Assembly: GCA_038501785.1 (NCBI GenBank)
Contig: JBAMJR010000267.1
Location: forward strand, 158,501 to 222,500
Source of the DNA: Myoxocephalus aenaeus
Lineage: Eukaryota > Chordata > Actinopteri > Perciformes > Cottidae
Reading direction: 5' to 3'
Length of the DNA: 64,000 bases
Part shown: positions 36,922 to 50,816 of the stretch, one piece after another
How the letters are laid out: each line of letters starts with the position of its first letter
Position numbering within the stretch: the first letter of the stretch is position 1
Position numbers and translations under genes: made by a program
The notes under the pieces: model-generated
The model's database searches: none
What the model was told of the DNA's origin: nothing
Seen by the model: the letters and a program-made list of their open reading frames with translations, nothing else

Positions 36922-39308
36922 CGCTGGACGGATCCGAGGTGAGGAACCGGTTATTCTCATCATCTTATTATTAAACCTACACATACTGGTATATATCGGT
37001 GACACTTTGAGGGCGACGTTTAGTTCATTCATATCATGGAGTCTATGTTTAAACACCTTGATTCCCATCAGCTCCAGCTGTACTTGTATCAAGTGCTAAT
37101 TAGCAACTATTAGCATGTTAGCACGTGAAACGTAAACGTGGTAAACATTGATCTGCAGCAGAACATTCAGCATATTTTTGCCTGTCAGGTGCATTTCAGC
37201 GCCGTCGCTGTCAGACTCTCGTGAAATTGTGATTTCCTTCGCAGTTTTAAAGTGTTTAAAAAAAGTGTTTTTCCCCTCTGCAGGAAGTGTTCGGCCTCCA
37301 CTGAAGCACCTCGGATGTGACTGAAGGAGAAATCAACAGTTTTATACCCACATTTAAAAAATACTGTCTCACATTTTCTTCTTTTTGTAGCTTCTTTTCT
37401 CATGAGTGAAATAACATTGAACGCCACATTTACAACAAAAAAGCACAGGAAATCCAAAGTAATATAGAAAAAAAACATTTTTAATAGTTTCAACATTCGG
37501 ATGAGGTTATTTTTATTTCTACTTTACACTGTGTTCCACTTGGTGACCGGGAGCAAGCGTGTCCAAGAAAAAAAAAAGGCATTTCCTCTTCACTCTTTCA
37601 CGTTTAGAGAGTCCACAGCGTCACGACAAAGAACTTTAAAGTCTCTCATGTGTTCCCTTTTTTATTTTGGCCCCCATTACTTAAAGCAACAAAAGTAAAA
37701 AAAAAAAGAAGGATGATTGGATTGCAATGGTTGCATGCACCACAGTGTAATCTACAAACTGTATACGAGTAAAAACAAACCTGTTCAGCATGGTTTCTTC
37801 TTTTTTTGTTGTTGCAGTATGACTTCAGTGTAAAGTCACATGATCGTTTCAAGAGATTTTAGTCCTTTAGAGCCGTCTCCGCTCCATCTTGTTGGCTGAT
37901 TGATCTCCTGACTGCGGCCTCCGCTCGGAGCCAGATGTGCTTTTTCTTATTTGCGATAGATAAAAAGAGTGAAACGTACCGTTTGAATGGAACAGCAGAA
38001 AACATGGTGAAAAAAAAAAAATCATGATTGTTTCAAACAAACTGTTGATGGAGAGTCTGACTTTAAAGGTTCGAGGGCAGCACGGAATTATTCTTCTTTT
38101 ATAAAGGTCGATCTATTCACTTATAAAAAATAAATACAAGCACATTTATATAGGACCAAAGATGAGACATATTTCAGAGGCATGGTTTAAAAAGCATGCT
38201 GCTGAGTTTCACACAGGACGACTCAAACGCTCAACCCCCAACCTCCCTCCCCAAAATCGGTCATAACACTTTTATTATCATCAAATACCCCACCACCTTT
38301 TTTTTTTATTACTACGCCCACAACACACACAACCGCCTTCATTAGACCTACGAGGTGAACATCTTCTATCACCGATACATTCCACCTATTCGTGTAGAAA
38401 AAGAAGAAAAAGAAAGGCCTTCGTATTTCAGTGCTCAAAGGGCATGCTAGCAAAAGCTGTAATACTGGAAACCGTCTCTGCTCGACAGGCGTTTTGTTAA
38501 TAAAGTTGTATTGGATGAGCATATATACAATCCTCACTCACAAACCCTTTAGTAGAAAAACGAAGAGCAGCACATCGTAACACAGAAATCCAGACAAACG
38601 GGACAGGCCATTCACCTTTAGCACAGAAAAAACTATTTTTCTTTTTGTGGCCAGCGTTCAGTTTTTCTTTAAATAGTAAAATAATAAATACCGGACGTCG
38701 TGATTTGAAACTCAGCTGGAGGATTTGATTGAATACTTGGTATGGAATCGTAGACTTTTACCAGATTAATAGATTAGATTGATTGAAACTTATAAAAAAC
38801 TTTTAAAATGTTCATAACTGATTAGGCGTTAATGTATTTTCTATGATGTTTCCTCGGGGCTATCGACCAAACGATTAGAAAGATAATCAGCCGATTAATT
38901 GATAATGAAACTAATCGTTAGTTGCAGCCCTACATTTGAGAAAATACTGTGGGGCAAAATAACTCTTTTAACCTCTTAAACCCGGCTGGGTCATGTGACG
39001 GATCTTTACAGCTGCAGCTTTTCTTTTTAAATATCAAACAAATTGAAAATGTATAAAATGGGACGATCTTGAATGTTTCCATTAAATGTAACGTAGCATC
39101 ATGTAGCTGCAGCGATTACTTTTTACATTTTTCGAGCTAAAATGAGGGTTCAAGAGGTCAATTCTGCATCAAGAAGCACGATCAGCTGTTCTTATTTAGA
39201 AAATCTACTGCGTTATTTTATGTGAATGTGGAAATATTGTGCTACAACCGGCAACATTATAATGTCATATAATGTTCATCGTCATTTATATTTCTCAGTA
39301 CAGCATTG

Positions 39309-39310
<2 letters not shown>

Positions 39311-39380
<70 letters not shown>
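39311..39380. repeat. (TA)n tract in the intergenic gap
   Basis: About 35 TA units, followed by further interrupted TA to 39505. Confidence 0.95.
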
Positions 39381-39383
<3 letters not shown>

Positions 39384-40589
39384 ATATTTATTCATTTATA
39401 TATATATATTTATATATATATACATATATATAAATATAAATAAATATATATATATATATATTTAAATATATATATATTTAAAGAAATATATATATATATT
39501 TATATATGTATGTATTTAAATGTCTCCCCTGCCACTATATACAGAATGGTATTTACAACAGTCCTGTGAGTAAAATGGCGCTTTAAAGAAAAGATGTGCA
39601 GAGCAGCACAGGGATGTGAAGCGGATGTTCTTTCAGATCCGGACAGGTCTCAACAAAACCCGCCGCAAAGGCAAATTACAAAACTGCTGCTGTCGTATGC
39701 AAACCTCGCTGCTCCAGTTTTATTGATTTTTCCTCTTAAAAAAGAGGTTTCGATGCGACAGCAGGGAGCTTCTGGTCCCGCGTTTGAAAGTTTTTTTTTG
39801 TGTTTTTTTTCTTTTCATCCTCAGATGAGATTCACAATCGCAACTCTTCAGACCTAGTAAAAAGTATTCAGAAATATATCTGTATAAATACTCTCATCAA
39901 AATAAACACATATACACATATCTTTGCACTTGCCTCTGGTTCACTTATATAGACTAAAAATATCAGCATCGTCAGACAGGGTTCCTATGAACAGAGAGAA
40001 AAGCGTGCTGGTTTTGCCACCGAGGCTTTTCTTTTGGGTCAAACATAGCACCTTTTCTTTCTGCGAGCGTGACTGTTTCTGTTCTTTGTTATGATATGAT
40101 GGGATGTTATTATACCTCAGGGCAGGACGACTTAGTGAGGATGGTTCTCCAGAGGTTGGTAACAGAACGTCACGTACGAAGCCTGAAGTGTGCCAACGGA
40201 GTCCAGTGTCACCGGTTTAACGGTAATAAATCAATACAGTGTTTAGTTAAATGTTTTGGTTCCTCTCGTGTTACTGAGACACAGTTAGAGACGAGCTGCT
40301 GAACTTTGTGGAGAATTTAGCAGCTCAAGAGACAGATATTCCTCTCAGGAGGTGATGGAGACCAAAAACAGAGCCAAAAAGAGAGAGATTACTGGATTTA
40401 TCATGTGAATAATTCAGCTACCAAGTAATCAACTTTAAAAGTTTTTTTTAGTTTGTTTCACTTGCTCCCATCTGTTGAATTCATTAACCAATTAAAAAGA
40501 CATTTAAATACAAATATTTCTAAAAATGAACATTTGTTTCTTGCCTAAACATTTGAAATTTCCTTTTTGGATTACTTAAGGACGCCCAT

Positions 40590-41060
40590 CTGTCACCATC
40601 TGTCAATCACAGAGGCCACGCCCTCAATTATGTCCAACCTTCAGCCTTAATATAATTAAAACAGGGGAATTATATACAAATTCATCCCCCGTACAGTTGT
40701 CATGAAAGGAGAAATTAGCTTTAGAGATCAAAACAGATTTTTTGTACGAGGATGTAAACATATTTCTGCTGTAAAGTTGGTCATTTTAAAATGGAGGTCT
40801 ATGGGGATCATCTCGCCGTTAGAGCCTCAAGTGGCCAATTGAGGAACTGCAGTCTGTGTCACTTCTTTGGCTGCATTTCTCCGCACCGGCGGTTGCCAGT
40901 TTGGTTAAAATGGGTATTTGTTGTATTTGCGCGACTGTGAACATAACACAACCGATGCAAAATTGCATCTTGATGACTATTACCCGCTGATCCACAGTTA
41001 GTGGCAGTCATCTTTTGTTTTGTTTGGCGAGAAACACTGAAGGTAAACACAACTTGTGTT
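40590..41060 (+). repeat. dispersed fish repeat with CTGTCAATCACAGAGGCCAC
   Basis: ATCTGTCAATCACAGAGGCC, then TTTTAAAATGGAGGTCTATG and CTCAAGTGGCCAATTGAGGA (followed by ACTGCAG). I recognise these phrases as a high-copy interspersed repeat of percomorph fish. The boundaries are approximate. Confidence 0.55.
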
Positions 41061-41349
41061 CATTTACAAGAAAACTCCACAGGGAACCTTTAATCAAAGT
41101 TAGCTCTGATTGGCTAAACTCTAGCCAGTACGCAACAAGCTGGACAACCAATAATATTTATTAATTTGAGCGAATGTTGTGTGGCACACTCCAGGCTTCA
41201 CCGTCGTCTCTGTGGATTCAGCTCCACTTCTTCAAACTGAAATTACTCGATAAGGAAAAAAGAAAAATCCCACGCGGCGTGTTGTCACATGGAGGTTTTC
41301 ATTTTTCCTTTCGCATTCTCAAAAGCCATCCCAACCCTTTCATTTTGTA

Positions 41350-41352
<3 letters not shown>

Positions 41353-41431
<79 letters not shown>
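41353..41431. repeat. (TA)n tract downstream of arhgap44
   Basis: About 39 TA units, probably in or near the arhgap44 3' UTR. Confidence 0.95.
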
Positions 41432-41435
<4 letters not shown>

Positions 41436-42215
41436 TTTTATTAGCTCCCTGACAGCATCTACTGTATTCTATCTGGAGGAAATGGTGTCTCCCGTAGATA
41501 CAAAATACGATCTGATTTATCATGTTAAATGTGTCATATATTCTGAAAATGTACAATATAAACAATAAATATTCAGTGATTTTTTTTATCCTGATTGATG
41601 TAAATACAGAGAAAAAGTGTGATTGGGCGTTCAACCTGGTAGTTATTCTCCTACATCTCTAAAACATGCATTCCTGTTTTACGACAACCAACAGTGCAAC
41701 ATCATATAGTACGATTACCAAACACACACACACACACTTTCCAAAACGACGTACTGGCACACTCACAGTGGGACGGGAACTTCAGGGGGTTGTTGCCACC
41801 ATTTCAAACTGACACCCCTGAGGAACGTCGGATGGGAGACAAACAGAATGTTGGCAGGACGGATGTTCGGTGTGTCGTTCTTCCTTCTGAAGAATTCACT
41901 CGTGAGAAGCAGCAAAGAGCCCTCGATCCTCCCAGCAGCCCGTTTCCAGTCTCGTGTGTGAAGTTAAAGGCAATATTGCAAGTGAGTCAAATAAGGCAAA
42001 AAAGAAAAGAAACATTACATTTAAATTAAATAAAAAAACAGCATAAAATGTCAAATTAAGTGTCTGAGCTCCCTCGTGTGATTTCTTTTAGGTGCGTATT
42101 TTTTTGTTGTCTTAAAGTTTTTACAAGTTGGCCCCTCTGGATCGAGTACAGGTTGAAGTAATCCAGCTGGAGAGGTGAAAGGTCAATGAATGAGTGACTG
42201 GTGGTCTCAGTGGCG

Positions 42216-45200
42216 TCATAGCACTGTGCTCTCGGACTCTTCCTCCGGCTCCGCTCTGCTGTCGGTGGATCCAAACAGTGCCAACGAGTTCCTGAAGGTG
42301 GAGATGTGGGGGAAGTCAAAAATACCGTCCAGGTCCAGGTTGATGATGGGGATGTCCAAGTTGCAGAGAGAATCTGACAAGAAACACATAACAGGGATGA
42401 GTGGAATTATAAAAACACTGTTGATTTGGGTAAAAAGAGAAAGAAAAGGGAAACAGATGATTCCAGATGTGGTTTCATCGATGCTGGATGATGTTACACA
42501 CAGCGGGCGGGTCATCGTAAGCTCAAACCATCAGGAGTAAATACGATAAAATAGGAGTGCACGATATACAAAAATGTGGATATCGTGCACCCTTTTGCTT
42601 TCATGTGACTCATAGGTGATCAATGACTACCGTAAAAGCCGGGTTACAAGCCGCTACTACCTCCGGTGGGTCTCCCCACTGCTGCTGCTAGCTAGCGCTG
42701 CTGCTAGCTCCCCGCTGCTGCTGCTAGCTCCCCACTGCTGCTGCTAGCTCCCCGCTGCTGCTGCTAGCCAGCCCTGCTGCTGCTAGCTCCCTGCTGCTGC
42801 TGCTAGCTCCCCACAGCTGCTGCTAGCCAGCCCTGCTGCTGCTAGCTCCCTGCTGCTGCTGCTAGCTCCCCACAGCTGCTGCTAGCTAGCGCTGCTGCTA
42901 GCTAGTGCTGCTGCTAGCTAGCGCTGCTGCTGCTACTGCCTGTGTCGGGCGTCGAGCGGGGCTGGTCCCTCTACCTTCGGTGGTTGTCAGGGAACTAGCG
43001 AGAGCTAGCGGAAGTTAGCGGGGAACTAGCAGCAGCGCTAGTTGGCTACAGCGGGGGAACTAGCAGGGACACCCACCGAAGGTAGTAGCGGCTTGTAACC
43101 CGACTTTAACGGTAATCAAAACCACGATCAATGTAGTTAGTTATACTCACGTATGAACTAATATATTGAACTCAGTTAAATTCAAAATTTTACAGGTTTT
43201 TGTGCGATGACTTCCGCGGTGTAACACGTGTGATGAACAACAGGAAGTGTGCTGACTGAGGAGCAGCGGTGGGCACAACACTGTGGAGTACGGGGAGTGG
43301 GTATGGGGTGAGACGGGAGAGGGGCAGTGACTGTCAAAAGCCAGCTGGAGCAGGGCATTATGGGTAGGAATCCTAAGGGCAGAGGAGGTTGGAGGTTGGA
43401 GGTTGGAGGTTGGAGGCCCCGGCCTGTTTAGCCCACGTAAGCCATGCATCGCGTCAGTCTCGGCCGCCATGCAAAGGCCGACCAAACGGGTTCAAGCCGG
43501 ACTGAAAACAGCCGCTGTATGTCGGTGGATACGTAATGAGGAGAAGTTAAATGTGTCTGGAGGGGTCTGCGGGGCGGGGAGGCTCGAGCACAGGAAGTCC
43601 TGCTTACCCCAAAAGTCCCTCTCACACACAGAATCACACTGAACGAGAGGCTCATACCGCTGCAAGTGAGACAATAAGAGTCGACAAGAGGAGAATTAGA
43701 CGGAAACACACCGAGAACGCTGAGGGAAATAAATAAAATAAATAAGAGCATCAAGTCCAGACATAGACAACATCAAAAATAATCAGGTTTTAGTGCAGAT
43801 ATATATATATAAATATAAATAAATGATATTTAAGTTTAATTTAATTTCCTAAATAATACTCTCTGCGCTGTACATATCTTTCATCCCAGATATTTTCATT
43901 TTTATTTTTGTATATATATATATATATATATCTCATCCCTGTTGTTGTTTTTAGTTTTAGTTTTTATCAAATCTATCAAATAATATGAATGTATTTGTTC
44001 CAAAAAGTTACTGTTATTATCTTGTTATAGCTGGTTGACTGGTTGCACTGAAAAATACAATGTTATTCTTAAATTAATTAACGTATTGAGATAAAACGCA
44101 AACTACTCTATGTGTAAATTTAATAAACTAAAAGTGCATGAGTGAAATCAAGATAAACTTCAAGGCGTTGTGACCTGTTTCATTGCGCCTCACCTGTGGA
44201 CATGCTCTCCCCGGGAGACAGCCCGTCCAGGAGGCCCGTGGAGTGGTCCAGGGGCTGGGGGCTGGAGCCGGGCGTGCTGGGCGGCTGAGGCGGAGGCAGG
44301 CTGGGCCTCTGCCGCGGCGGCTTGGGGGTGGGCCGGGCCTTGGTGAGGGTCCCGGCCAGCGAGGGCGGAGAGGAGAGGGACGGGGTGCCGGCCATCTGGA
44401 TCTGCACCGGGGAGCCGATGGTGGCGTAGCCCTGCGGGTAGCTGAAGCTGTACGGGGACGGCGTGCTGGGAGGAGTGGGCGACAGGCTGACCGGAGACGG
44501 CTGACCCGTCGACTGGTCGGACATGGCGCCCGACTGGCAGTACGGGACTTTGGGCGGGATCGGGGCCAGCTTCTTCGCTGCGGAGAGACCAGAGAGAACA
44601 ATATGAATATCACCAGAAACTGTAGAGGATTTAAACACGTATGTGGGTGATGAATGTCTTTGTAGCATATTTAAAGGGATACTCCAGTGCTTCTATTGTG
44701 CTTTAGCAGGGTTCATACGCATTTTGACCAATGGATTTCCATGGCTTTAAACCAAATTTCCATGACCAAACATTTTGTGAAATCTCGGTGCATACATAAA
44801 GTGAGTAAATTTAGTATTTAAATTAACAATGAGAATACAAAGCATACATACAGTAAACCTTAAATGACACAAACGAATGAGAGACAATAGTTTGATTAAA
44901 CATTTACATGACTTTTACAAAACATTTGGGATTTTATATTTTTCAAGGACATTTTTCCAGCCTGGAAATTACTATTTTAAAATTCCATGACTTTTCCAGG
45001 TTTTCCATGACCGTAAGAACCCTGTTTAGTTAAATTGGGAGGCAAGAGACGGACACATTTTTAAATGTTTCAGTCAGACGGCTCGTCCAATCATTCAATT
45101 CAATGAATAAAATTATCGGACGAGCTTATTACAGTCCTTAGATCAAAACTTGAGACCGACGTGTTTGATTGGTCGCTTGTTTACAACTCGATGGGGCTTT

Positions 45201-47098
45201 TAAAATAATTGAAGTCGTCAAAAGTCAGTGGCTGAACGTGATTAGAGGATAACATGAAAGGCACCCCGGGGTCCTCGTTACCTCTCCTCAGGGTGAGAGG
45301 GCTGTGGTCCGACGGCCCGCAGGAGGTCAACGACCCCTGGAGTCCCTTCTGCCCGATCACCGGAGACAGCTCCTTGTTCTTCAGAGTGCTGAGGACACAC
45401 ACACACACACGGACACACACACAGGAATGACAAGCTGCCTCATGCACACATCTCTCTCTTCTCTTTAAATAACATGTCAATAAAAAGAGAGCACCCATAG
45501 TTCCACGGGTTGCAGGCGAACATGAGCTCTAGAATGCCGTGCAGCGGAAGCCGTTCAAAAATCCCAAATAAACCCCGATGGCTTAATGAATTTTCATTTT
45601 TTTCATTTTTTTTAACGGCGCAGTGCAGCCAGAATGCCAATGAAGGTCGAAACGTAACCAGTTTGTACTCTGACCGACTCTCAGCAGACGAGGCATGAAT
45701 GGATGGTTGAAGCTGCAGGCGGGAGGGAGGGGAGTGGGAGGGGCATGAGCATCTTTTTGTGGTTCTGAGCATCTTTTTGAGATTCTGAGCATCTTTTTGT
45801 GGGTTCTGAGCATCTTTTTGAGGTTCTGAACATCTTTTTGTGGGTTCTGAACATCGTTTTGTGGGTTCTGAGCATCTTTTTGTGGGTTCTGAGCATCATT
45901 TTGAGGTTCTGAACATCTTTTTGTGGGTTCTGAGCATCATTTTGAGGTTCTGAACATCATTTTGAGGCTCTGAACATCTTTTTGTGGGTTCTGAGCATCT
46001 TTTTGAGGGTTCTGAACATCGTTTTGTGGGTTCTGAACATCGTTTTGTGGGTTCTGAGCATCTTTTTGAGGGTTCTGAGCATCTTTTTGAGGGTTCTGAA
46101 CATCTTTTTGAGGGTTCTGAACATCTTTTTGTGGGTTCTGAGCATCTTTTTGTGGGTTCTGAGCATCTTTTTGAGGTTCTGAGCATCTTTTTGGGGGTTC
46201 AATATCAAACCTGATAAATCCTTTAACTGCTTTACTTCCACACACATTGTGTTGTTTCCAAGGTCTGCTGCTGCTGACTGGGCCCACTGGTATGACTCAT
46301 TAACGCCCACTTCTTCCTCTTTCTTTTCTTTTTTTTCATATAATGGCATGCACTGAAAGCTTTGAATTTCCTTTGTTGCCTGGCAACCGCCTCCTGAAAT
46401 ATCCCAGCAACGTGGGAAAGTTACGGATTGCATTCACGGCAATTATATTAAAAAAAGATGGATCCGATAACGCCGTTTCCTAAAGAGAATTGATTTCCAT
46501 GATTGACGGATCGACAATAAATAAGAACAAAGAACAGGTGGGAGGAGGGGGGGGTCTTAATCTCACCCATCCCTCTTTCCTCCTCTTTCCTCCTCACCCA
46601 TCCCCTCTTTCCTCCTCTTTCCTCCTCACCCATCCCCTCTTTGTGTGTGAGTACGGGCGGGTTCAGCAGCGCTCTTGTATTTACCTAGTCCGCTTGGCTC
46701 CTCTCTCCCGGCTACAGGCACAGGCGGCCCACGGAGGGGGAGCAGAGAGGGGGGTGTTTGGGTGTTTGGGGGAGAACAGGTCGTGGCGGGTGAGAACGAG
46801 CGGGGGTTTGATGTAAAGGGTGGAGCCGTTGGTTTCGGCCGCATGCGAGGCGTCGGACGGGGAGGCCTGCTTGGGCAGGTGCAAGGAGTCGGGTTTGGGG
46901 TTGGAGTTGACGTCAAGCGGCTGAGGGGACGGGCAGAGGGGGTGGGGGGGGGCGGGGGAGGGGTGTGGCCGCCGCGGCGGCGGCGGCGGGAGGGCGGGGA
47001 CGTGCCGGGGGCCACGGACTCGGGGTTGGGAGCGACGGGGCGCATACCCGGAGGTGCTCGGGTGTAGAAATGGTGGTGGGGGAGCGAGTAGGAGGAGC

Positions 47099-47131
<33 letters not shown>

Positions 47132-50100
47132 GGTAAGGGGGAGGCGGCCTCTCCTCCTCGGGGGAGGGGTAGGCGTAACAGGAGTCCGACCAATTGGAGG
47201 ACGCATCATCCGAGCTGCAATGATAAACACGTCAATGTTTCTTGGGGGACAGAGCGGGAGGTAAAGTGGAGGAAGTCATTCATATCTAGAGGTTAAGAGC
47301 AGTGTGTGTGTGTGTGTGTGGGAGGGTATTGATTTTTAGGAATATTAATTATTGTGTCAGGAGGGAGGAGTAAGGGCTCGAGGTGGGGGACATCACAGAG
47401 GAAATAAAGAAGAGGAAAATTAAATAAAACAGAAACGTCACCTCATCCATTTCAGGGCCTTGCGACAATGGACGGTTATGCTGTTAATGATGCTCGGACT
47501 AATGACAAGAAAACAAAACAAATACACAACTCATGCACGTGCAGCAATGAACTACTGCACATATGGACCAACTTTGTTACGTTAAAAGGAGTGAAAATCA
47601 TCCCATGACATACAGTAATGACAAAGAAACAACAAAGAAACTTAAAGAGCAGTCACAGAGTCGGACATGTCATGCTTCATCGGAGGTGATGGTGAGCGGT
47701 TCTTGGGGTGGGGGAAAGAAAACGTGGGTCAGACAACGCTGTTCTGGTGTCAGTTGCAGGGCGCAGCGGCAGCGGTGTGCGAGGAGGTGGTGGTGGTGGT
47801 GAAACACGAGGACGAGGGGTAAAAGGGGGGGGGGGGGGGGCACGACAGCCTTACCTGGCTCGGTCGCTGTTAGTGGGAGGAGGGGTGGGGGGCTGCTCTG
47901 GGACGAGAGCGTCAGTGGGCGGGGCGGGGGGGTGCACGCTCGGTGGCGTGGAAGAGCTTTTACGCGAGGAAGACGAGCCCCTGCGCGACACCCAAGTAGT
48001 GTCCATCACCCTGACACCCATGCTGCAGTGGGACAGAGATGCACAGCCAGTCAGATCAAGGGAGGGCGGGTGTGTGTGGTTCAGAGAGTGGGGGGGTCAT
48101 CAGGGCTGCTAGAACGGGACAAGCTTCATTTTAACCGTTATTGGATAGAGGCCTGACCCTGGATCAGCCTGTAGGGTCACTCTGCTCCACCCACACGGAC
48201 TCGTATGGGCGTACTGATGATCCTGAGCATGCAGGAGCAGAGAACAACATTCTATCTACACATCGTTCCGCTTAAATGTGTACCGTAAAAGCCGGGTTAC
48301 AAGCTTAGTGACACAACAGGTTCGTTCGAGATGAGTCAGTTCTGAGCAGGATTGATCGCCGCGGATCGCCGCGACAATGCATGCCGGTTAGATTTGTGTC
48401 CGACTTGATCCCAACGGTAATCTCACGAGAGCGAGGCGGCCGCTGATTTTAGAGCCAGGCGCCGCAATAGCTCTCCCACCGCCTGCGTGGCCCCACTGCA
48501 TAATGGGAAACGCCTGGCTGTCGCCACATCAGAGAGCTGATTTAGGGTGACCAGACGTCCTCTTTTTCCCCGGACATGTCCTCTTTTCGAGACCTAAAAA
48601 AAGGGTCCGGCAGGAATTCCAAAAACGTCCGGGAAAATAGTTATTACCCCCTTACAAGTTTTGGAAATGGTATCTCCCTCACGTTCCACCTTCTTGCGCA
48701 AGCTCTGACTGTAGAGAGAACTGTCATTGGTCGACCGATCTCAACGTAAATGTAAGTTCACGGCATGCTATACACTACTACTACTACTACTACCCCCCCC
48801 CCTTATTTATACAACACATATCAAAACCAGTAGTAGTGTATTTCACAGGCAGACATAAAAAGAACAAAGGATGCAGCTACACGCACATTTCTACATAAAT
48901 ATATATTTATAAACACATATGAATAAATCCAAACGTGATCTGTAAACCACAAGTCCTACAGATCGGAACTGTGTATACTTTGAAAACTGTCCGACTTGAC
49001 CGCAGTTTTTTGTTAACGCCCCCTGCTGCTGTCGCCTGCTGTCGTCTACATTCCAGGCGAGGCGCAGCTCTTTCGAACGAACCTGTTTGTGTTGATCAGC
49101 GAGCTTTGGAGGTGAAGATGTTCTGTACGTTTTGGATAGAGCTTGGCTAGTTGTTTCCCTTTGCTTCCAGTCTTTATGCTAAGTTAAGCTAACTGGCTGC
49201 AGCTTCATATTCAACACACAGACATTAGCAGAAAGCGAATAAGCATATTGCATGTGTTCCTTTTTTTTTTTTAATGATGGTAAAGACAGGAACTAACTTA
49301 ACAACAAAGACGAAACAACAAGAGGCCGTTGTACTCGCGCTGAACAAGTTTATCCAGTGCCTGAAAAGATGCTACTTATGTAAACACAGAAAGAAAGGCC
49401 TGCTTTGTCCATCCCCATTTGTCACCCTTCTCTGTTGGAGGCATTGAACTACAGGAGTCCAAGTGTGTCACTTCAGACGGACCGGACTGGAAGCGTTAAA
49501 CACACACACAAGACAGACGACCGACACTTCCTGTCAACGTGCAGCTGATGATGAATAGACCGATGAGAGGATGAGTCGGGGGTGTGAAGGGAGAGGGGGA
49601 GGATCTATACTGTACCTTTGTATCTTCCTAATGCTGCGTAGTTAAAGACAGAGACAAGCACAGTGAGGACAGAGAGGATCGTGGAGGACAGAGACCCCCA
49701 TTAACAGCATTGTTATCAAAGCAGCAGAGGAACTTTTGGCAGGATGAACTTTTTTTTTTTTTTTAAGACGAGAGCCAAGATGGAGGAGCGAAATGGGGGC
49801 GGTGGTAGGGAGGGTGGGGAAGGGGGCTGCTCTCCCTGAAGCGCTTCAGCCTCGGAGAAACCCAGAGAGGAAATTGGAGTTCCCTTTAGCGCTAATTAGG
49901 TCAAAGCTTCCCTAATGGACTCAAGAAAATCGCCCGAAAAATTTAAGGAAATTGTGTGTTTTTTTGCCAATGCAGTGGTACAAGTACAACAGCATGGCCA
50001 AAAGTATGTGGACATCTTTCTTCTGTGTACTTTTTGATTGAATGAAAGGACATTGAGAGGAAATGAGTTCCCAACGGTTCAGGGAAGACCCTCTCTCGTT

Positions 50101-50772
50101 TCAGTGTCAGGTGTTTTTCACAGTTTGGTGGAGAAGAACTTGACCTCAACACCATCCAACACCTCTGAGATGAACCGGGATAAAAAGATGTCTGTGTCGT
50201 GGCCACAGTCTGAATATAAGTGAGGAGGACCCTGATGTGTATCCTGAATCCAAAAACATGGAAGTCTGAAGGAGATTATTCTTTTTTTTTCTTTTTTCAG
50301 ACCATTAAAGAAGATGAAAACCACTCTGTCCAGTAAATATGAAGCTTTAAACCCAGCAGCCAGTTAGCTTAGCTTAGCATAAAGACCTCCGATCTAAACA
50401 CAGTACGTCTCAATTGATTAGTATAAAAAACGAACACTTCAACGCTGCAGCGCTCATTCATTCTTTCTTCCGTAAATAGATTTCTATTTAAGTAAATATA
50501 TGCAATCATCACCGTCGTCGCTGCACGCAGGTTTTGGTTGCTTAGTAACGGCAGGTTATCACCCCCCCGGAGGTGCACATTTTTTGTGTCTGAACATCAA
50601 TTAACTTATTTAACAAAGGTGTGCACTACGTAGAAATGTAAAATCCAACTGTACAACCATGCACAGAGCTAAATCTAAAATATTTTGTACATAAAAAAAC
50701 GGTAATTCAAAAAGACAGCCTCACTGTGGTTCTGTGTTTCCATTGAAAGCTGAGCTCTATTGGTCAGATCTC

Positions 50773-50816
<44 letters not shown>

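Larger units (their letters stand above)
36922..42215. other. gap between the TEX47-like gene and arhgap44 (convergent 3' ends)
   Basis: It should contain both 3' UTRs. A plus-strand AATAAA at 38129-38134 is one candidate end for the TEX47-like transcript. The arhgap44 poly(A) site cannot be chosen among several. It also holds TA tracts and the dispersed repeat at 40590-41060. No coding exon is supported. Confidence 0.45.

Noticed and set aside
39594..40302. Open frames of 87 and 77 codons in the gap before arhgap44
   Set aside because: No splice or promoter support and no recognisable motif.
46675..47264. Several long glycine- and arginine-rich plus-strand frames
   Set aside because: Shadows of the proline-rich arhgap44 exon on the minus strand.
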